The notes below the pieces were generated by a model. It did no database searches. It was not told the origin of the DNA and saw only the letters and a program-made list of their open reading frames with translations. A DNA stretch of 64,000 nt from Pseudomonas oligotrophica (GTDB taxonomy: Bacteria; Pseudomonadota; Gammaproteobacteria; Pseudomonadales; Pseudomonadaceae): the NCBI RefSeq assembly GCF_021726475.1, contig NZ_JAKJRU010000002.1, forward strand, positions 558,001 to 622,000, read 5' to 3'. Made by a program: the position numbers and the translations under genes. This document shows positions 20,089 through 34,247 of the stretch, piece after piece. How positions within the stretch are numbered: the stretch's first letter is position 1; every line of letters begins with the position of its first letter.

Positions 20089-21221
20089 CTAAGCCAGCCA
20101 TTCTCGCCCTTGCTGATGGCAGCATTTTTCGCGGCGAATCCATCGGCGCCGATGGCCAGACCATCGGTGAGGTGGTGTTCAACACCGCCATGACCGGCTA
20201 TCAGGAAATCCTTACCGATCCTTCCTATGCCAAGCAGATCGTCACCCTGACCTATCCCCACGTCGGCAACACCGGCACCACCCCGCAGGACGCCGAGTCC
20301 TGGCGCGTATGGGCGGCCGGCCTGGTCATCCGCGACCTGCCGCTGGTGGCCAGCAACTGGCGCAACAAGCAGTCGCTGCCCGATTACCTCAAGGAAAACG
20401 GCACCGTCGCCATCGCCGGTATCGATACCCGCCGCCTGACCCGCATCCTGCGCGAGAAGGGCGCCCAGAACGGTTGCATCCTGGCTGGAGCTGACGCGAC
20501 CGAGGAAAAGGCGCTGGAGCTGGCGCGCAGCTTCCCCGGCCTCAAGGGCATGGACCTGGCCAAGGAGGTCAGTGTCAAGGAGCGCTACGAGTGGCGCTCC
20601 ACGGTGTGGAGCCTGGAGACCGACAGCCACGCCGAGATCCCGGCCAGCGAGCTGCCTTACCACGTGGTCGCCTTCGACTATGGGGTCAAGTACAACATCC
20701 TGCGCATGCTCACCGCGCGCGGCTGCCGCGTGACCGTGTTGCCGGCACAGACGCCGGCCAGCGAGGCGCTGGCGCTGAATCCGGATGGCATCTTCCTGGC
20801 CAACGGTCCGGGCGACCCCGAGCCTTGTGACTACGCGATCCAGGCGATTCAGCAAGTGCTCGAAACCGATATCCCGGTGTTCGGTATCTGCCTCGGCCAC
20901 CAGCTGCTGGCGCTGGCCTCCGGCGCCAGGACTGTGAAGATGCCCAATGGTCACCACGGGGCGAACCATCCGGTGCAGGATCTGAAGACCGGCGTGGTGA
21001 TGATTACCAGCCAGAACCACGGTTTCGCCGTGGACGAGGCCAGCCTGCCGGCCAATGTGCGCGCCACCCACAAGTCATTGTTCGACGGCACCCTGCAGGG
21101 CATCGAGCGCACCGACAAGGTGGCATTCAGCTTCCAGGGCCACCCCGAGGCGAGCCCCGGCCCGCACGACGTCGCGCCGCTGTTCGACCGTTTCATCGAA
21201 GCCATGGCCAAGCGCCGCTAA
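20085..21221 (+). CDS. carA: Carbamoyl-phosphate synthase small (glutaminase) subunit
   Basis: A 378-residue glutamine amidotransferase that supplies ammonia to CarB for carbamoyl phosphate, feeding pyrimidine and arginine synthesis. The catalytic Cys is in [13 protein letters not shown] and the His/Glu pair in [12 protein letters not shown]. The start is TTG at 20085 behind GGGAGG; the product begins [12 protein letters not shown] as in other pseudomonads. carB follows after only 36 bases. In P. aeruginosa PAO1 an extra ORF lies between carA and carB, and it is missing here. Confidence 0.98.
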   Translation: MTKPAILALADGSIFRGESIGADGQTIGEVVFNTAMTGYQEILTDPSYAKQIVTLTYPHVGNTGTTPQDAESWRVWAAGLVIRDLPLVASNWRNKQSLPDYLKENGTVAIAGIDTRRLTRILREKGAQNGCILAGADATEEKALELARSFPGLKGMDLAKEVSVKERYEWRSTVWSLETDSHAEIPASELPYHVVAFDYGVKYNILRMLTARGCRVTVLPAQTPASEALALNPDGIFLANGPGDPEPCDYAIQAIQQVLETDIPVFGICLGHQLLALASGARTVKMPNGHHGANHPVQDLKTGVVMITSQNHGFAVDEASLPANVRATHKSLFDGTLQGIERTDKVAFSFQGHPEASPGPHDVAPLFDRFIEAMAKRR

Positions 21222-21257
21222 GCCTGCCGACTGACCAAAGGATTCGAGAGTAAGAAA

Positions 21258-24475
<3,218 letters not shown>

Positions 24476-24479
<4 letters not shown>

Positions 24480-24952
24480 CGAAATTCCCGATGACCGTCC
24501 AGGGCGCGCGCGCCCTGGAAGAGGAGCTCAAGCACCTCAAGAGCGTTCTGCGTCCGCAGATCACTCAGGCGATCGCCGAGGCACGCGAACTCGGCGATCT
24601 CAAGGAGAATGCCGAGTACCATGCCGCGCGCGAGCAGCAGGGCATGGTCGAGGCGCGCATCCGCGACATCGAGGGGCGTCTGCAGAACGCCCAGGTCATC
24701 GACGTGGCGAGCATCCCGCATACCGGCAAGGTGATCTTCGGCACCACGGTCGATATTGCCAACGTCGACACCGACGAGCAGGTGACCTACCAGATCGTCG
24801 GTGACGACGAGGCGGACATCAAGCGGGGCAAGCTGTCGGTGAGCTCACCGATCGCCCGCGCCCTGGTCGGCAAGCAGGAAGGCGACGTGGTGAGCGTGAA
24901 GACGCCCAGCGGCGTGGTCGAGTACGAGATTGTCGAGGTTCGCCATATCTGA
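24476..24952 (+). CDS. greA: Transcription elongation factor GreA
   Basis: A 158-residue factor that rescues backtracked RNA polymerase by stimulating transcript cleavage. The N-terminal coiled coil (about residues 1-75) carries the acidic tip region [18 protein letters not shown], and the C-terminal FKBP-like domain follows. ATGA overlap with carB shows it is the last gene of the car operon, an arrangement reported for P. aeruginosa. Confidence 0.98.
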
Positions 24953-24971
24953 GTCGTTGCGCGCCAGCGGG

Positions 24972-25355
24972 ATGAGCTGGCAGCTGGCCCAGACGTTCTG
25001 GGTCGGCGGGCTCTGGATGCTGCACTTCGTCCTGCTGCCGGCACTGGAGCGGATGGGCTGGGCGCCATTGCTGGTCGAGGATGTGACCCAAGTGCTGCGT
25101 CCGCTGCTGGTGGGCTTCGCGGCCTTCTGCATTGCGCTGCAGCTGCTGGTGCTCATGCAGGCCGTGGGCGTCGGCCGCTGCGCTCGCGACTTTCGCGGGC
25201 AGCTGCTGTTGATGGCGCTGGTTGCGGCTGGCTGCTTCTTCGGACTACGCGGCTTGCTGCCGCAATCGCCTGCGTTCTGGCCTGTGTTCGCCTATCTGGC
25301 GATGGCCGTGCTGGGCGTGGTGCTGGTGTTGCAGCCCACGCCGCGCACTGACTGA
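24972..25355 (+). CDS. DUF4149 membrane protein
   Basis: A 127-residue protein with four hydrophobic helices; it starts MSWQLAQTFWVGGLWMLHFVLLP, the conserved opening of DUF4149 proteins. I chose ATG 24972, just after greA; an in-frame TTG at 24930 inside greA would add 14 residues without hydrophobic character. The same gene follows greA in other Pseudomonas. Function is unknown; an integral membrane location is clear. Confidence 0.75.
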   Translation: MSWQLAQTFWVGGLWMLHFVLLPALERMGWAPLLVEDVTQVLRPLLVGFAAFCIALQLLVLMQAVGVGRCARDFRGQLLLMALVAAGCFFGLRGLLPQSPAFWPVFAYLAMAVLGVVLVLQPTPRTD

Positions 25356-25360
25356 CGGGC

Positions 25361-25672
25361 TCAGGCCTGGTAGCGGTGCAGGTTCGACAGCTGCTTGTTG
25401 GGCTTGGGGTTGCGGCGGTAGACCAGCGCCATCTTGCCGATGCTCTGTACCAGCTCGCAGCCGGCCGCCTGGCAGAGTTCGTCCATCAGGGCGCGACGGT
25501 CGTCGCGCTCGGCGAGGCGGAACTGTATCTTGATCAGCTCGTGATCGTTCAGTGCGCGCTCGAGCTCCGCCAGGACCCCTTCGCTCAGGCCGTTTTCCGC
25601 TACGATCAGCACAGGCTTCAGTTGGTGGCCGATGGCCTTGTACTGCTTTTTCTGCTCGTTGGTGAGCGGCAT
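25361..25672 (-). CDS. yhbY: CRM-domain RNA-binding protein YhbY
   Basis: A 103-residue protein starting MPLTNEQKKQYKAIGHQLKPVL, a single CRM domain with a GxxG-like loop (ENGLSEGV). YhbY binds pre-50S ribosomal particles. It is convergent with the DUF4149 gene (5-base gap) and divergent from rlmE, another 50S maturation gene. Confidence 0.94.
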   Translation of the reverse strand: MPLTNEQKKQYKAIGHQLKPVLIVAENGLSEGVLAELERALNDHELIKIQFRLAERDDRRALMDELCQAAGCELVQSIGKMALVYRRNPKPNKQLSNLHRYQA

Positions 25673-25751
25673 ATCACGACCCTTGCGTCAGAATTTGAAA
25701 CGGCGGCTAGTGTACCCGAGAGGTCCGCAGCCGCACAGATGAGGTAACAGC

Positions 25752-26381
25752 TTGGCACGCTCCAAGACGAGCCCGCGCTGGCTCAAAGAACATTTCGACG
25801 ATCCCTACGTGAAAATGGCGCAGAAGGACGGCTATCGCTCCCGTGCCAGTTACAAGCTGCTGGAAATCCAGGAGAAGGACCGCATCCTGCGTCCCGGCAT
25901 GACCGTGGTCGACCTGGGCGCCGCCCCCGGTGGCTGGTCGCAGGTCACCAGCCGGGTCATCGGCGACAAGGGCCGACTGATCGCCTCGGACATCCTGCCG
26001 ATGGACGCCATCGCCGACGTCACCTTTATCCAGGGCGATTTCACCGAGGACGAGGTTTTCGCGCAAATCCTCGAGGCCATCGGCGACAATCCGGTCGACC
26101 TTGTGATTTCCGACATGGCGCCCAATATGAGTGGAGTGCGGGCTGCCGACCAGCCGCGGGCGATGTTCCTCTGCGAGCTGGCGCTGGACCTGGCGACCCG
26201 GGTGTTGCGTCCGGGCGGGGACTTCCTGATTAAGATCTTCCAGGGTGAGGGCTTCGATGCCTACCTCAAGGAGGTCCGGCAGAACTTCGACAAGGTACAG
26301 ATGCGCAAGCCGTTGTCGTCCAGGGACCGCTCGCGTGAGCAGTACCTGCTGGCGCGGGGTTTCCACGGCGTGGGCGAGTGA
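25752..26381 (+). CDS. rlmE: 23S rRNA 2'-O-methyltransferase (U2552)
   Basis: A 209-residue SAM-dependent methyltransferase (FtsJ/RrmJ) that methylates U2552 in the 50S A-loop. The SAM site is [14 protein letters not shown]; the catalytic K-D-K-E set includes the Lys of [12 protein letters not shown] and the Asp of [10 protein letters not shown]. The start is TTG at 25752 with GAGG seven bases upstream. ftsH follows, the common bacterial pairing. Confidence 0.97.
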   Translation: MARSKTSPRWLKEHFDDPYVKMAQKDGYRSRASYKLLEIQEKDRILRPGMTVVDLGAAPGGWSQVTSRVIGDKGRLIASDILPMDAIADVTFIQGDFTEDEVFAQILEAIGDNPVDLVISDMAPNMSGVRAADQPRAMFLCELALDLATRVLRPGGDFLIKIFQGEGFDAYLKEVRQNFDKVQMRKPLSSRDRSREQYLLARGFHGVGE

Positions 26382-26510
26382 TCGGCCGCGCTTCATACCG
26401 GGTTACAGACGGAATGCCAGTTTCGTCACGTTGTGTAGTAAGTTAGACGGGCAAGGCTTCCGGCCGCCATGCGGGCGTGCGCTGCAGGTCCGCTCCAGAG
26501 GGTAGTTACT

Positions 26511-28430
26511 TTGAACGACATGGCAAAAAACCTGATTCTGTGGCTGATCATCGCCGCCGTTCTGGTCACGGTGATGAACAATTTCTCCACTCCGAACGAG
26601 CCGCAGACACTCAACTACTCGGACTTCATCGAACAGGTCAAGGAAGGGCGCGTCGAGCGCGTCACGGTCGACGGCTTCGTGATCATCGGCAAGCGTAACG
26701 ACGGCGAAACGTTCAAGACCGTGCGCCCGGCGATCCAGGATAACGGCCTGATCGGCGACCTGATCAACAACAACGTGGTCATCGAGGGCAAGCAGCCCGA
26801 GCAGCAGAGCATCTGGACCCAGTTGCTGGTGGCGAGCTTCCCGATTCTGGTGATCATTGCCGTATTCATGTTCTTCATGCGCCAGATGCAGGGCGGTGCA
26901 GGTGGCAAGGGCGGGCCGATGAGCTTCGGCAAGTCCAAGGCGCGGCTGCTCTCCGAAGACCAGGTCAAGACAACCTTTGCTGACGTCGCCGGCTGCGACG
27001 AGGCCAAGGAAGAGGTGCACGAGCTGGTCGAGTTCCTCCGTGATCCCGGCAAGTTCCAGCGACTGGGCGGCCGCATCCCGCGTGGCGTGCTGATGGTCGG
27101 CCCGCCCGGTACCGGCAAGACGCTGCTGGCCAAGGCCATCGCCGGCGAAGCCAAGGTGCCATTCTTCACCATTTCCGGTTCGGACTTCGTCGAGATGTTC
27201 GTCGGTGTCGGCGCCAGCCGCGTGCGTGACATGTTCGAACAGGCCAAGAAGCATGCCCCCTGCATTATCTTCATCGACGAGATCGATGCCGTCGGCCGCC
27301 ATCGCGGCGCCGGCCTGGGTGGTGGTCACGATGAGCGCGAGCAGACCCTCAACCAGTTGCTGGTGGAGATGGATGGCTTCGAGATGAACGACGGCATCAT
27401 CGTCATCGCCGCCACCAACCGTCCGGATGTGCTGGACCCGGCGCTGCTGCGCCCGGGTCGCTTCGACCGCCAGGTGGTGGTCGGCCTGCCGGACATTCGC
27501 GGTCGCGAGCAGATCCTCAAGGTACACATGCGCAAGGTGCCGGTGGGCGACAACGTCGATCCGGCAGTCATCGCGCGGGGCACGCCGGGCTTCTCCGGTG
27601 CTGACCTGGCCAATCTGGTCAACGAGGCCTCGCTGTTTGCCGCCCGCGCCAACAAACGCCTGGTCGAGATGCGCGAGTTCGAGTTGGCCAAGGACAAGAT
27701 CATGATGGGCGCCGAGCGCAAGTCGATGGTCATGTCGGAAAAGGAAAAGCTCAACACCGCCTACCACGAGGCCGGTCACGCCATCGTCGGTCGGGTCGTG
27801 CCGGAGCACGATCCGGTCTACAAGGTCTCCATCATTCCGCGCGGCCGTGCCTTGGGCGTGACCATGTTCCTGCCCGAGGAGGACCGCTACAGCCTCTCCA
27901 AGCGGGCGCTGGTCAGCCAGATCTGTTCGCTGTTCGGCGGCCGGATCGCCGAGGAGATGACCCTGGGTTTCGAGGGCGTGACGACCGGGGCCTCGAACGA
28001 CATCATGCGCGCGACCCAGTTGGCGCGGAACATGGTGACCAAGTGGGGGCTCTCCGAGAAGCTGGGGCCGCTGATGTATGCCGAGGAAGAGGGCGAGGTC
28101 TTCCTGGGGCGCAGCGCCGGCAGCCAGCATGCCAACGTCTCCGGCGAGACGGCCAAGCTGATCGACCAGGAGGTGCGTGCCATCATCGATCACTGCTATG
28201 GCACGGCCAAGCAGATCCTCTCGGACAACCGCGACAAGCTCGACATGATGGCCGAAGCCCTGATGAAGTATGAAACCATCGATGCCGAGCAGATCGACGA
28301 CATCATGGCCGGACGCGAGCCGCGCGAGCCCCGGGACTGGCAAGGTGGCTCGGGTGCTTCCGGCAAGCCGGCGCAGTCCGAGGGCGGCAGGCCCGAGACG
28401 CCGATCGGAGGTCCGGCGGGCGAACACTGA
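26511..28430 (+). CDS. ftsH: ATP-dependent zinc metalloprotease FtsH
   Basis: A 639-residue membrane AAA+ protease. Two transmembrane helices (about residues 5-25 and 100-120) flank a periplasmic domain, then AAA with Walker A GPPGTGKT and Walker [12 protein letters not shown], then the zinc protease motif HEAGH. I chose the TTG at 26511 because GAGGGT sits at proper distance from it; the ATG at 26520 is too far from that site. It degrades misfolded membrane proteins and regulators such as sigma-32 and LpxC in relatives. Confidence 0.97.
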   Translation: MNDMAKNLILWLIIAAVLVTVMNNFSTPNEPQTLNYSDFIEQVKEGRVERVTVDGFVIIGKRNDGETFKTVRPAIQDNGLIGDLINNNVVIEGKQPEQQSIWTQLLVASFPILVIIAVFMFFMRQMQGGAGGKGGPMSFGKSKARLLSEDQVKTTFADVAGCDEAKEEVHELVEFLRDPGKFQRLGGRIPRGVLMVGPPGTGKTLLAKAIAGEAKVPFFTISGSDFVEMFVGVGASRVRDMFEQAKKHAPCIIFIDEIDAVGRHRGAGLGGGHDEREQTLNQLLVEMDGFEMNDGIIVIAATNRPDVLDPALLRPGRFDRQVVVGLPDIRGREQILKVHMRKVPVGDNVDPAVIARGTPGFSGADLANLVNEASLFAARANKRLVEMREFELAKDKIMMGAERKSMVMSEKEKLNTAYHEAGHAIVGRVVPEHDPVYKVSIIPRGRALGVTMFLPEEDRYSLSKRALVSQICSLFGGRIAEEMTLGFEGVTTGASNDIMRATQLARNMVTKWGLSEKLGPLMYAEEEGEVFLGRSAGSQHANVSGETAKLIDQEVRAIIDHCYGTAKQILSDNRDKLDMMAEALMKYETIDAEQIDDIMAGREPREPRDWQGGSGASGKPAQSEGGRPETPIGGPAGEH

Positions 28431-28445
28431 TCCAGAGAACCCTCA

Positions 28446-29297
28446 ATGACCGATGTCCTGTACCCGACCCGGCTGCCCTGTGGCAGCCGGGTTCTTGATT
28501 TGGCCCGTCCGCATGTGATGGGCATCCTCAATGTCACCCCCGATTCGTTTTCCGATGGCGGCCGCTATGCCGGCCACGATGCCGCGTTGCGCCATGCTGC
28601 CGCGATGGTCGCCGCGGGGGCCACGCTCATCGATGTCGGCGGCGAGTCGACGCGCCCCGGTGCGCGCCTGGTCTCGCCAACCGAGGAGCTCGAGCGCGTC
28701 GCGCCGATCGTCGAGGCGATCGCCCGCGAACTCGACGTGGTCATCTCGGTGGATACCTCGACGCCTGCGGTAATGCGCGAAGTCGCCCGGCTGGGTGCCG
28801 GATTGATCAACGACGTCCGCTCGCTGCAGCGTGACGGCGCGCTGGACGCGGCGGCTGCGACCGGATTGCCGGTCTGCCTGATGCACATGCGCGGCGAGCC
28901 GCAAAACATGCAGGACAACCCGCACTATGCCGACGTCACCCTCGAGGTCGAGGCGTTCCTGGCCGCTCGCATGGAGGCCTGCGTGGCGGCGGGTATCGAA
29001 CGCGAGCGCATCGTGCTCGATCCCGGGTTCGGTTTCGCCAAGAGCCTGGAGCACAATCTGGTGCTGTTTAAACACATGGAGAGCCTGGCACGACTCGGGC
29101 GCCCGCTGCTGGTCGGCGTGTCGCGCAAGAGCATGATCGGCAAGGTGCTCGGGCGCGAAGTCGGCGAGCGTCTCTACGGCAGTCTGGCCCTTGCTGCGCT
29201 TGCCGTGGTCAAGGGGGCCTGTATCGTGCGGGTTCACGACGTGGCAGAGACGGCCGACGTCGTCAGAATGATTACCGCCGTGCAACAGGCGGACTAG
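28446..29297 (+). CDS. folP: Dihydropteroate synthase
   Basis: A 283-residue folate-pathway enzyme that condenses p-aminobenzoate with the pterin pyrophosphate; it is the sulfonamide target. Signatures are MGILNVTPDSFSDGG (about residues 23-37) and DPGFGFAKSLEHN near residue 195. It follows ftsH by 15 bases and precedes glmM by 11, the usual order in gammaproteobacteria. Confidence 0.97.
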   Translation: MTDVLYPTRLPCGSRVLDLARPHVMGILNVTPDSFSDGGRYAGHDAALRHAAAMVAAGATLIDVGGESTRPGARLVSPTEELERVAPIVEAIARELDVVISVDTSTPAVMREVARLGAGLINDVRSLQRDGALDAAAATGLPVCLMHMRGEPQNMQDNPHYADVTLEVEAFLAARMEACVAAGIERERIVLDPGFGFAKSLEHNLVLFKHMESLARLGRPLLVGVSRKSMIGKVLGREVGERLYGSLALAALAVVKGACIVRVHDVAETADVVRMITAVQQAD

Positions 29298-29308
29298 GGA
29301 AGCGATAG

Positions 29309-30649
29309 ATGAGCAGAAAATACTTTGGCACCGACGGCATTCGCGGCCATGTCGGGCAATATCCCATCACCCCGGACTTCATGCTCAAGCTGGGCTGGGC
29401 GGCCGGCATGGCGTTCCGCAAGCAGGGCAAGTGCCGCATCCTTGTCGGCAAGGACACGCGCATTTCCGGCTACATGTTCGAGTCGGCGCTGCAGGCGGGA
29501 CTGTCGGCCGCTGGGGCTGACGTGTTGTTGCTCGGGCCGATGCCGACGCCGGCGGTGGCCTACCTGACGCGCACCTTCCATGCCGAGGCGGGCATCGTCA
29601 TCAGTGCCTCGCACAATCCCCACCATGACAACGGCATCAAGTTTTTCTCCGGGCGCGGCACCAAACTGCCCGACGAGGTCGAGCTGATGATCGAGGAGTT
29701 GCTCGACGCACCCATGTCGGTGGTCGAGTCGGCCCAGCTGGGCAAGGCGTCGCGGATCAATGATGCGGCGGGGCGCTATATCGAGTTCTGCAAGAGCAGT
29801 GTGCCTACCAGTACGGATTTCTCCGGGCTGAAGCTGGTCGTCGACTGCGCCCATGGCGCGACCTACAAGGTTGCGCCGAGCGTCTTCCGCGAGTTGGGTG
29901 CCGAGGTCGTGGTGATCGGTGCGCAGCCCGACGGGCTCAACATCAACGCCAATGTCGGTTCCACTCACATCGGCCAGTTGCAGAAGGCGGTGGTGGAGCA
30001 GGGTGCCGATCTGGGTATCGCCTTCGACGGTGATGGCGATCGGGTGCTGATGGTCGATCACACGGGGGCGGTGGTCGATGGTGACGAGCTGCTCTACATC
30101 ATCGCGACGGATCTGCAGGACCGGGAGAAACTGGTCGGCGGCGTGGTCGGAACGCTGATGAGCAACCTCGGTCTCGAGCTGGCGCTCAAGGCGCGAGACA
30201 TTCCCTTCTCGCGGGCCAAGGTCGGTGACCGCTACGTCATCGCCGAGATGCTCGAGCGAGGCTGGCAACTGGGTGGCGAGAATTCTGGCCATATCGTCTG
30301 TTCGCAGCACACCACCACGGGCGACGCCATCATCGCGGCGCTGCAGGTGGTGCTGGCGTTGCGGCGCCGCGGGCAGTCGCTCGCCCAGGAGCGCCTGGCC
30401 TGGCACAAGTGCCCGCAGGTGTTGCTGAACGTGCGCCTCTCGGGTGCCGGTGGCGATCCGCTGACTCATCCCGAGGTCCGCTCGGCCTGCGAAGAGGTCG
30501 ACCAGGCCATGGCGGGGCGCGGGCGGGTCTTGTTGCGCAAGTCCGGCACCGAGCCGCTGGTGCGCGTCATGGTCGAGGGCGACGATGAAGCGCAGGTGCG
30601 CCAGCATGCCGAGCGGCTCGCCGGGGTCGTTGCAAAAGTTTGTGCCTGA
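29309..30649 (+). CDS. glmM: Phosphoglucosamine mutase
   Basis: A 446-residue enzyme converting glucosamine-6-phosphate to glucosamine-1-phosphate for cell-wall precursor synthesis. The phosphoserine loop is [16 protein letters not shown] (Ser near residue 100), the metal loop [12 protein letters not shown], and the phosphate-binding [13 protein letters not shown] is near the C-terminus. Confidence 0.98.
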   Translation: MSRKYFGTDGIRGHVGQYPITPDFMLKLGWAAGMAFRKQGKCRILVGKDTRISGYMFESALQAGLSAAGADVLLLGPMPTPAVAYLTRTFHAEAGIVISASHNPHHDNGIKFFSGRGTKLPDEVELMIEELLDAPMSVVESAQLGKASRINDAAGRYIEFCKSSVPTSTDFSGLKLVVDCAHGATYKVAPSVFRELGAEVVVIGAQPDGLNINANVGSTHIGQLQKAVVEQGADLGIAFDGDGDRVLMVDHTGAVVDGDELLYIIATDLQDREKLVGGVVGTLMSNLGLELALKARDIPFSRAKVGDRYVIAEMLERGWQLGGENSGHIVCSQHTTTGDAIIAALQVVLALRRRGQSLAQERLAWHKCPQVLLNVRLSGAGGDPLTHPEVRSACEEVDQAMAGRGRVLLRKSGTEPLVRVMVEGDDEAQVRQHAERLAGVVAKVCA

Positions 30650-30713
30650 CGGGGTTGTCAGGTGTTCGGGCGTTGAGTAACATCTGCGCCCACTTTGACC
30701 GACGAGGTAAAGC

Positions 30714-31469
30714 ATGCGGCGCAAGATGGTTGCTGGTAACTGGAAGATGAACGGTACCCGCGCCAGCGTTGCAGAGCTGATCGAGTCGTTGCGGCAGCAG
30801 CAGCTGCCGGGCAGCGTCGAGATGATCGTGTTTCCTTCCGAGTTGCATCTTGGGAGTGTCATCGAAGCGCTGGAGGCAATGCCGGTTGGTGTGGGCGCCC
30901 AGGATTGTGCGGTTGAGCGCGGCTTTGGTGCCTTGACAGGCGAATGCTCGGCAACACAGCTGGCTGATGTCGGTGCCGGCTGGGTGCTGGTCGGTCATTC
31001 GGAGCGGCGACTGGTTCTTGGCGAAGGCCTTGAAGTGATCAATCGCAAGTTCGCTGCCGCGCAGGCTGAGGGGTTGGTGCCGGTGTTGTGTCTGGGGGAG
31101 ACCCTGGAGCAGCGCCAGGCCGGATCGACCATGCAGGTGGTAGGTGAGCAGCTGTCCAGTGTGATTGCTGACCGCGGCATTGGCAGCTTCGCCAATGCGG
31201 TGATTGCCTACGAGCCGGTCTGGGCCATTGGCAGTGGGTTGACCGCCACGCCGGACCAGGCCCAAGAAGTTCATGCGGCGATCCGCGGGCTGCTTGCCGA
31301 GCATGATCCGCAGGTCGCAGCGAGCGCTAGGCTGCTTTATGGCGGCAGCGTGAAAGCGGATAACGCGGCGCAGCTGTTTGCGATGCCGGATATCGATGGG
31401 GGGTTGGTGGGTGGCGCCTCCCTGAAAGCGGAAGAGTTCGGTGCGATCTGTCGCGCCGCGGGGAACTGA
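30714..31469 (+). CDS. tpiA: Triosephosphate isomerase
   Basis: A 251-residue glycolytic/gluconeogenic enzyme. Catalytic residues are the Lys of NWKMNG (residue 11), His of GHSERR and Glu of AYEPVWAIG; the flexible loop and phosphate-binding [11 protein letters not shown] are intact. secG follows after four bases. Confidence 0.98.
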   Translation: MRRKMVAGNWKMNGTRASVAELIESLRQQQLPGSVEMIVFPSELHLGSVIEALEAMPVGVGAQDCAVERGFGALTGECSATQLADVGAGWVLVGHSERRLVLGEGLEVINRKFAAAQAEGLVPVLCLGETLEQRQAGSTMQVVGEQLSSVIADRGIGSFANAVIAYEPVWAIGSGLTATPDQAQEVHAAIRGLLAEHDPQVAASARLLYGGSVKADNAAQLFAMPDIDGGLVGGASLKAEEFGAICRAAGN

Positions 31470-31473
31470 ACAG

Positions 31474-31842
31474 ATGTTGCAGACTGTCGTGATTGTGGTG
31501 CATCTGCTGGTTGCCCTGGGGCTTGTAGCGCTGGTTCTCATCCAGCAGGGCAAGGGGGCTGATGCGGGTGCTTCCTTTGGTTCGGGTGCTTCGGCAACGG
31601 TATTTGGTAGTCAAGGTAGTACTACCTTTCTTAGTCGGACTACTGCTATACTGGCCGCCATTTTTTTCGTGACTAGCCTGGGTCTGGCATTCTTTGCCAA
31701 GCAGCAGGCGAGTGCGCTGACCGACGCAGGCTTGCCTGATCCGGCAGTGCTGGAAGTTCCGGCGAAGGCGCCGAGCACGGGTGATGTACCTGTGCTGGAG
31801 AAGCAGGGCGGCGACGTTCCTGCTGCGCAGGAGAAGCCGTAA
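31474..31842 (+). CDS. secG: Preprotein translocase subunit SecG
   Basis: A 122-residue membrane protein with two helices (about residues 1-22 and 50-72) around the conserved loop [23 protein letters not shown]. It assists SecYE/SecA in protein export. A Pro/Ala-rich tail follows. Just four bases separate it from tpiA, and tRNA-Leu starts eight bases after it, probably on the same transcript. Confidence 0.96.
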   Translation: MLQTVVIVVHLLVALGLVALVLIQQGKGADAGASFGSGASATVFGSQGSTTFLSRTTAILAAIFFVTSLGLAFFAKQQASALTDAGLPDPAVLEVPAKAPSTGDVPVLEKQGGDVPAAQEKP

Positions 31843-31849
31843 GGGTTTT

Positions 31850-31935
31850 GCCGAGGTGGTGGAATTGGTAGACACGCTACCTTGAGGTGGTAGTGGCCAT
31901 AGGCTGTAGGGGTTCGAGTCCCCTCCTCGGTACCA
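31850..31935 (+). tRNA. tRNA-Leu (GAG)
   Basis: Acceptor GCCGAGG pairs with CCTCGGT (G-U at the first pair). The anticodon stem is CTACC/GGTAG with loop TTGAGGT, anticodon GAG at 31884-31886. A long variable arm typical of tRNA-Leu and an encoded CCA end are present. It reads CUC and CUU codons. Confidence 0.96.
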
Positions 31936-31971
31936 AACAAGCAGGCCCGCCAAGTGCGGGCTTTCTTGTTT
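31936..31971 (+). terminator. Terminator after tRNA-Leu
   Basis: An outer AACAAG/CTTGTT and inner GCCCGC/GCGGGC form an interrupted stem with T-rich right arm, directly after the tRNA CCA end. Confidence 0.75.
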
Positions 31972-32025
31972 CTGGTCAGGTTGACCTGGCGAGTCAAGTG
32001 GTTGTATGATTCGTGCCCAGTTTGG

Positions 32026-32102
<77 letters not shown>

Positions 32103-32110
32103 GTTAGTGA

Positions 32111-32135
32111 AAAGGCCCCTGTAGAGGGGCTTTTT
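32111..32135 (+). terminator. Terminator after tRNA-fMet
   Basis: GCCCCT-GTAG-AGGGGC with flanking A and TTTTT runs, nine bases after the tRNA. It would leave some read-through into rimP or require a separate rimP promoter. Confidence 0.88.
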
Positions 32136-32231
32136 ATTAGCTTCAAGCCAGGCCACCGGCGCTTACAGGTGGCTGTCAGGGATGGGCGTTTCGCCCATTT
32201 TTCATTTCTAAAGCATGCGCGAGGGACTTCG

Positions 32232-32690
32232 ATGTCGAGCAAGCTAGAACAGTTGCAGGCCTTGTTGGCCCCGGTTGTCGAGGCGCTGGGCTATCAGTGC
32301 TGGGGAATCGAGTTTCTGTCCCAGGGCCGCCATTCGCTGCTGCGGGTGTATATCGATCATCAGGACGGCATCTTCATCGAGGACTGCGAGAAGGTGAGCC
32401 GCCAGCTCAGCGGCGTGCTCGACGTCGAAGATCCGATCAGCGTGGATTACACCCTCGAGGTTTCCTCGCCTGGCATGGATCGCCCGCTGTTCACCCTGGA
32501 ACAATACGCCGCTCATGCCGGCGACCAGGTGAAGATCAAGCTGCGTTCGCCCTTCGAGGGGCGTCGCAATTTCCAGGGCATGCTGCGCGGGGTCGAAGAC
32601 CAGGACGTGGTCGTGCTTGTGGATAATCATGAGTATTTGCTGCCGGTCGACCTGATCGACAAGGCCAACGTTGTTCCCCGGTTTGATTGA
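32232..32690 (+). CDS. rimP: Ribosome maturation factor RimP
   Basis: A 152-residue protein needed for 30S assembly. It begins [21 protein letters not shown] and has the family segment [16 protein letters not shown] (about residues 75-90). First gene of rimP-nusA-infB-rbfA-truB. Confidence 0.97.
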   Translation: MSSKLEQLQALLAPVVEALGYQCWGIEFLSQGRHSLLRVYIDHQDGIFIEDCEKVSRQLSGVLDVEDPISVDYTLEVSSPGMDRPLFTLEQYAAHAGDQVKIKLRSPFEGRRNFQGMLRGVEDQDVVVLVDNHEYLLPVDLIDKANVVPRFD

Positions 32691-32736
32691 GCGCGGATCC
32701 CGCGAACCCAAAGGATTGCGATAGGCGAGGCGTACG

Positions 32737-34218
32737 ATGAGTAAAGAAGTACTGCTAGTAGTGGAGTCGGTATCCAACGAGAAGGGCGTACCGGCCAACC
32801 TGATTTTCGAGGCCCTCGAACTGGCCCTGGCAACTGCCACCAAGAAGCGCTACGAGGACGATGTCGATCTGCGGGTGCAGATCAACCGCCAGAACGGCAG
32901 CTACGAAACCTTTCGTCGCTGGACGGTAGTGGAGGAGGAGGATTTCGAGGATCCGGCCTACCAGCTGACCTTGGACCTGGCGCAGGCGCGCAAGCCGGAC
33001 GCCGAGATCGGCGATGTGCTCGAGGAAAAGATCGAGTCCATCGAGTTCGGGCGCATCGCCGCGCAGACCGCCAAGCAGGTCATCGTGCAGAAGGTGCGCG
33101 AGGCCGAGCGTGCGCAGGTGGTCGAGGCCTATCGTGATCGCGTCGGCGAGATCATCTCCGGTACCGTCAAGAAGGTCACCCGCGACAGCGTCATCGTCGA
33201 CCTGGGCAACAATGCCGAGGCGCTGCTGGCCCGCGAGGACATCATCCCGCGCGAGACCTTCCGTGTCGGTGCCCGCATGCGTGCGCTGCTCAAGGAGATC
33301 CGTACCGAGAACCGGGGTCCGCAGCTGATCCTCTCGCGTACCGCGCCGCAGATGCTCATCGAGTTGTTCCGTATCGAGGTGCCGGAAATCGCCGAGGGTC
33401 TGATCGAGGTGATGGCTGCCTCGCGTGACCCGGGCTCGCGGGCGAAGATCGCGGTACGCTCCAAGGATAAGCGAATCGACCCGCAAGGCGCCTGCATCGG
33501 CATGCGCGGTTCGCGGGTCCAGGCCGTCTCCGGCGAGATCGGCGGCGAGCGTGTCGACATCGTCCTGTGGGACGAGAACCCGGCGCAGTTCGTCATCAAT
33601 GCGATGGCCCCGGCCGAAGTCGCTGCGATCATCGTCGACGAAGACGCCCATGCGATGGACATCGCCGTGGCCGAGGACAACCTGGCCCAGGCCATCGGCC
33701 GTGGCGGCCAGAACGTTCGCCTGGCCAGCCAGCTGACCGGCTGGACGCTGAACGTGATGACCGAGGCCGACATCCAGGCCAAGCAGCAGGAAGAAACCGG
33801 CGACATCCTGCGCAGCTTCGTCGATGAACTGGACGTCGACGAGGAGTTGGCTCAGGTACTGGTCGAGGAAGGCTTCAGCACCCTGGAAGAGATCGCCTAC
33901 GTTCCGATGGAGGAAATGCTGGGCATCGAAGGGTTCGATGAAGACATCGTCAACGAGCTGCGCACCCGCGCCAAGGATCGCCTGCTGACCAAGGCCATCG
34001 CGACCGAGGAAAAGCTGGCCGACGCCCAGCCGGCGGAGGATCTGCTCGCGCTGGAAGGCATGGACAAGGAGCTGGCGGTCGAGCTGGCAGTCCGTGGCGT
34101 CGTTACCCGTGAAGACCTGGCTGAGCAGTCGATCGATGACCTGCTCGAGATAGACGGCATCGATGAAGAGCGTGCCGGCAAGCTGATCATGGCCGCCCGA
34201 GCCCATTGGTTCGAGTAA
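32737..34218 (+). CDS. nusA: Transcription termination/antitermination factor NusA
   Basis: A 493-residue RNA polymerase-binding factor. The N-terminal polymerase domain is followed by S1 (about residues 135-200), two KH domains (with [15 protein letters not shown] and [14 protein letters not shown]), and two C-terminal acidic repeats (about 365-420 and 435-490) of the proteobacterial long form. The start is preceded by AGGCGAGG. Confidence 0.98.
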   Translation: MSKEVLLVVESVSNEKGVPANLIFEALELALATATKKRYEDDVDLRVQINRQNGSYETFRRWTVVEEEDFEDPAYQLTLDLAQARKPDAEIGDVLEEKIESIEFGRIAAQTAKQVIVQKVREAERAQVVEAYRDRVGEIISGTVKKVTRDSVIVDLGNNAEALLAREDIIPRETFRVGARMRALLKEIRTENRGPQLILSRTAPQMLIELFRIEVPEIAEGLIEVMAASRDPGSRAKIAVRSKDKRIDPQGACIGMRGSRVQAVSGEIGGERVDIVLWDENPAQFVINAMAPAEVAAIIVDEDAHAMDIAVAEDNLAQAIGRGGQNVRLASQLTGWTLNVMTEADIQAKQQEETGDILRSFVDELDVDEELAQVLVEEGFSTLEEIAYVPMEEMLGIEGFDEDIVNELRTRAKDRLLTKAIATEEKLADAQPAEDLLALEGMDKELAVELAVRGVVTREDLAEQSIDDLLEIDGIDEERAGKLIMAARAHWFE

Positions 34219-34247
34219 GTAATTAAGCGGCCTGAGGAGAGAAATGC

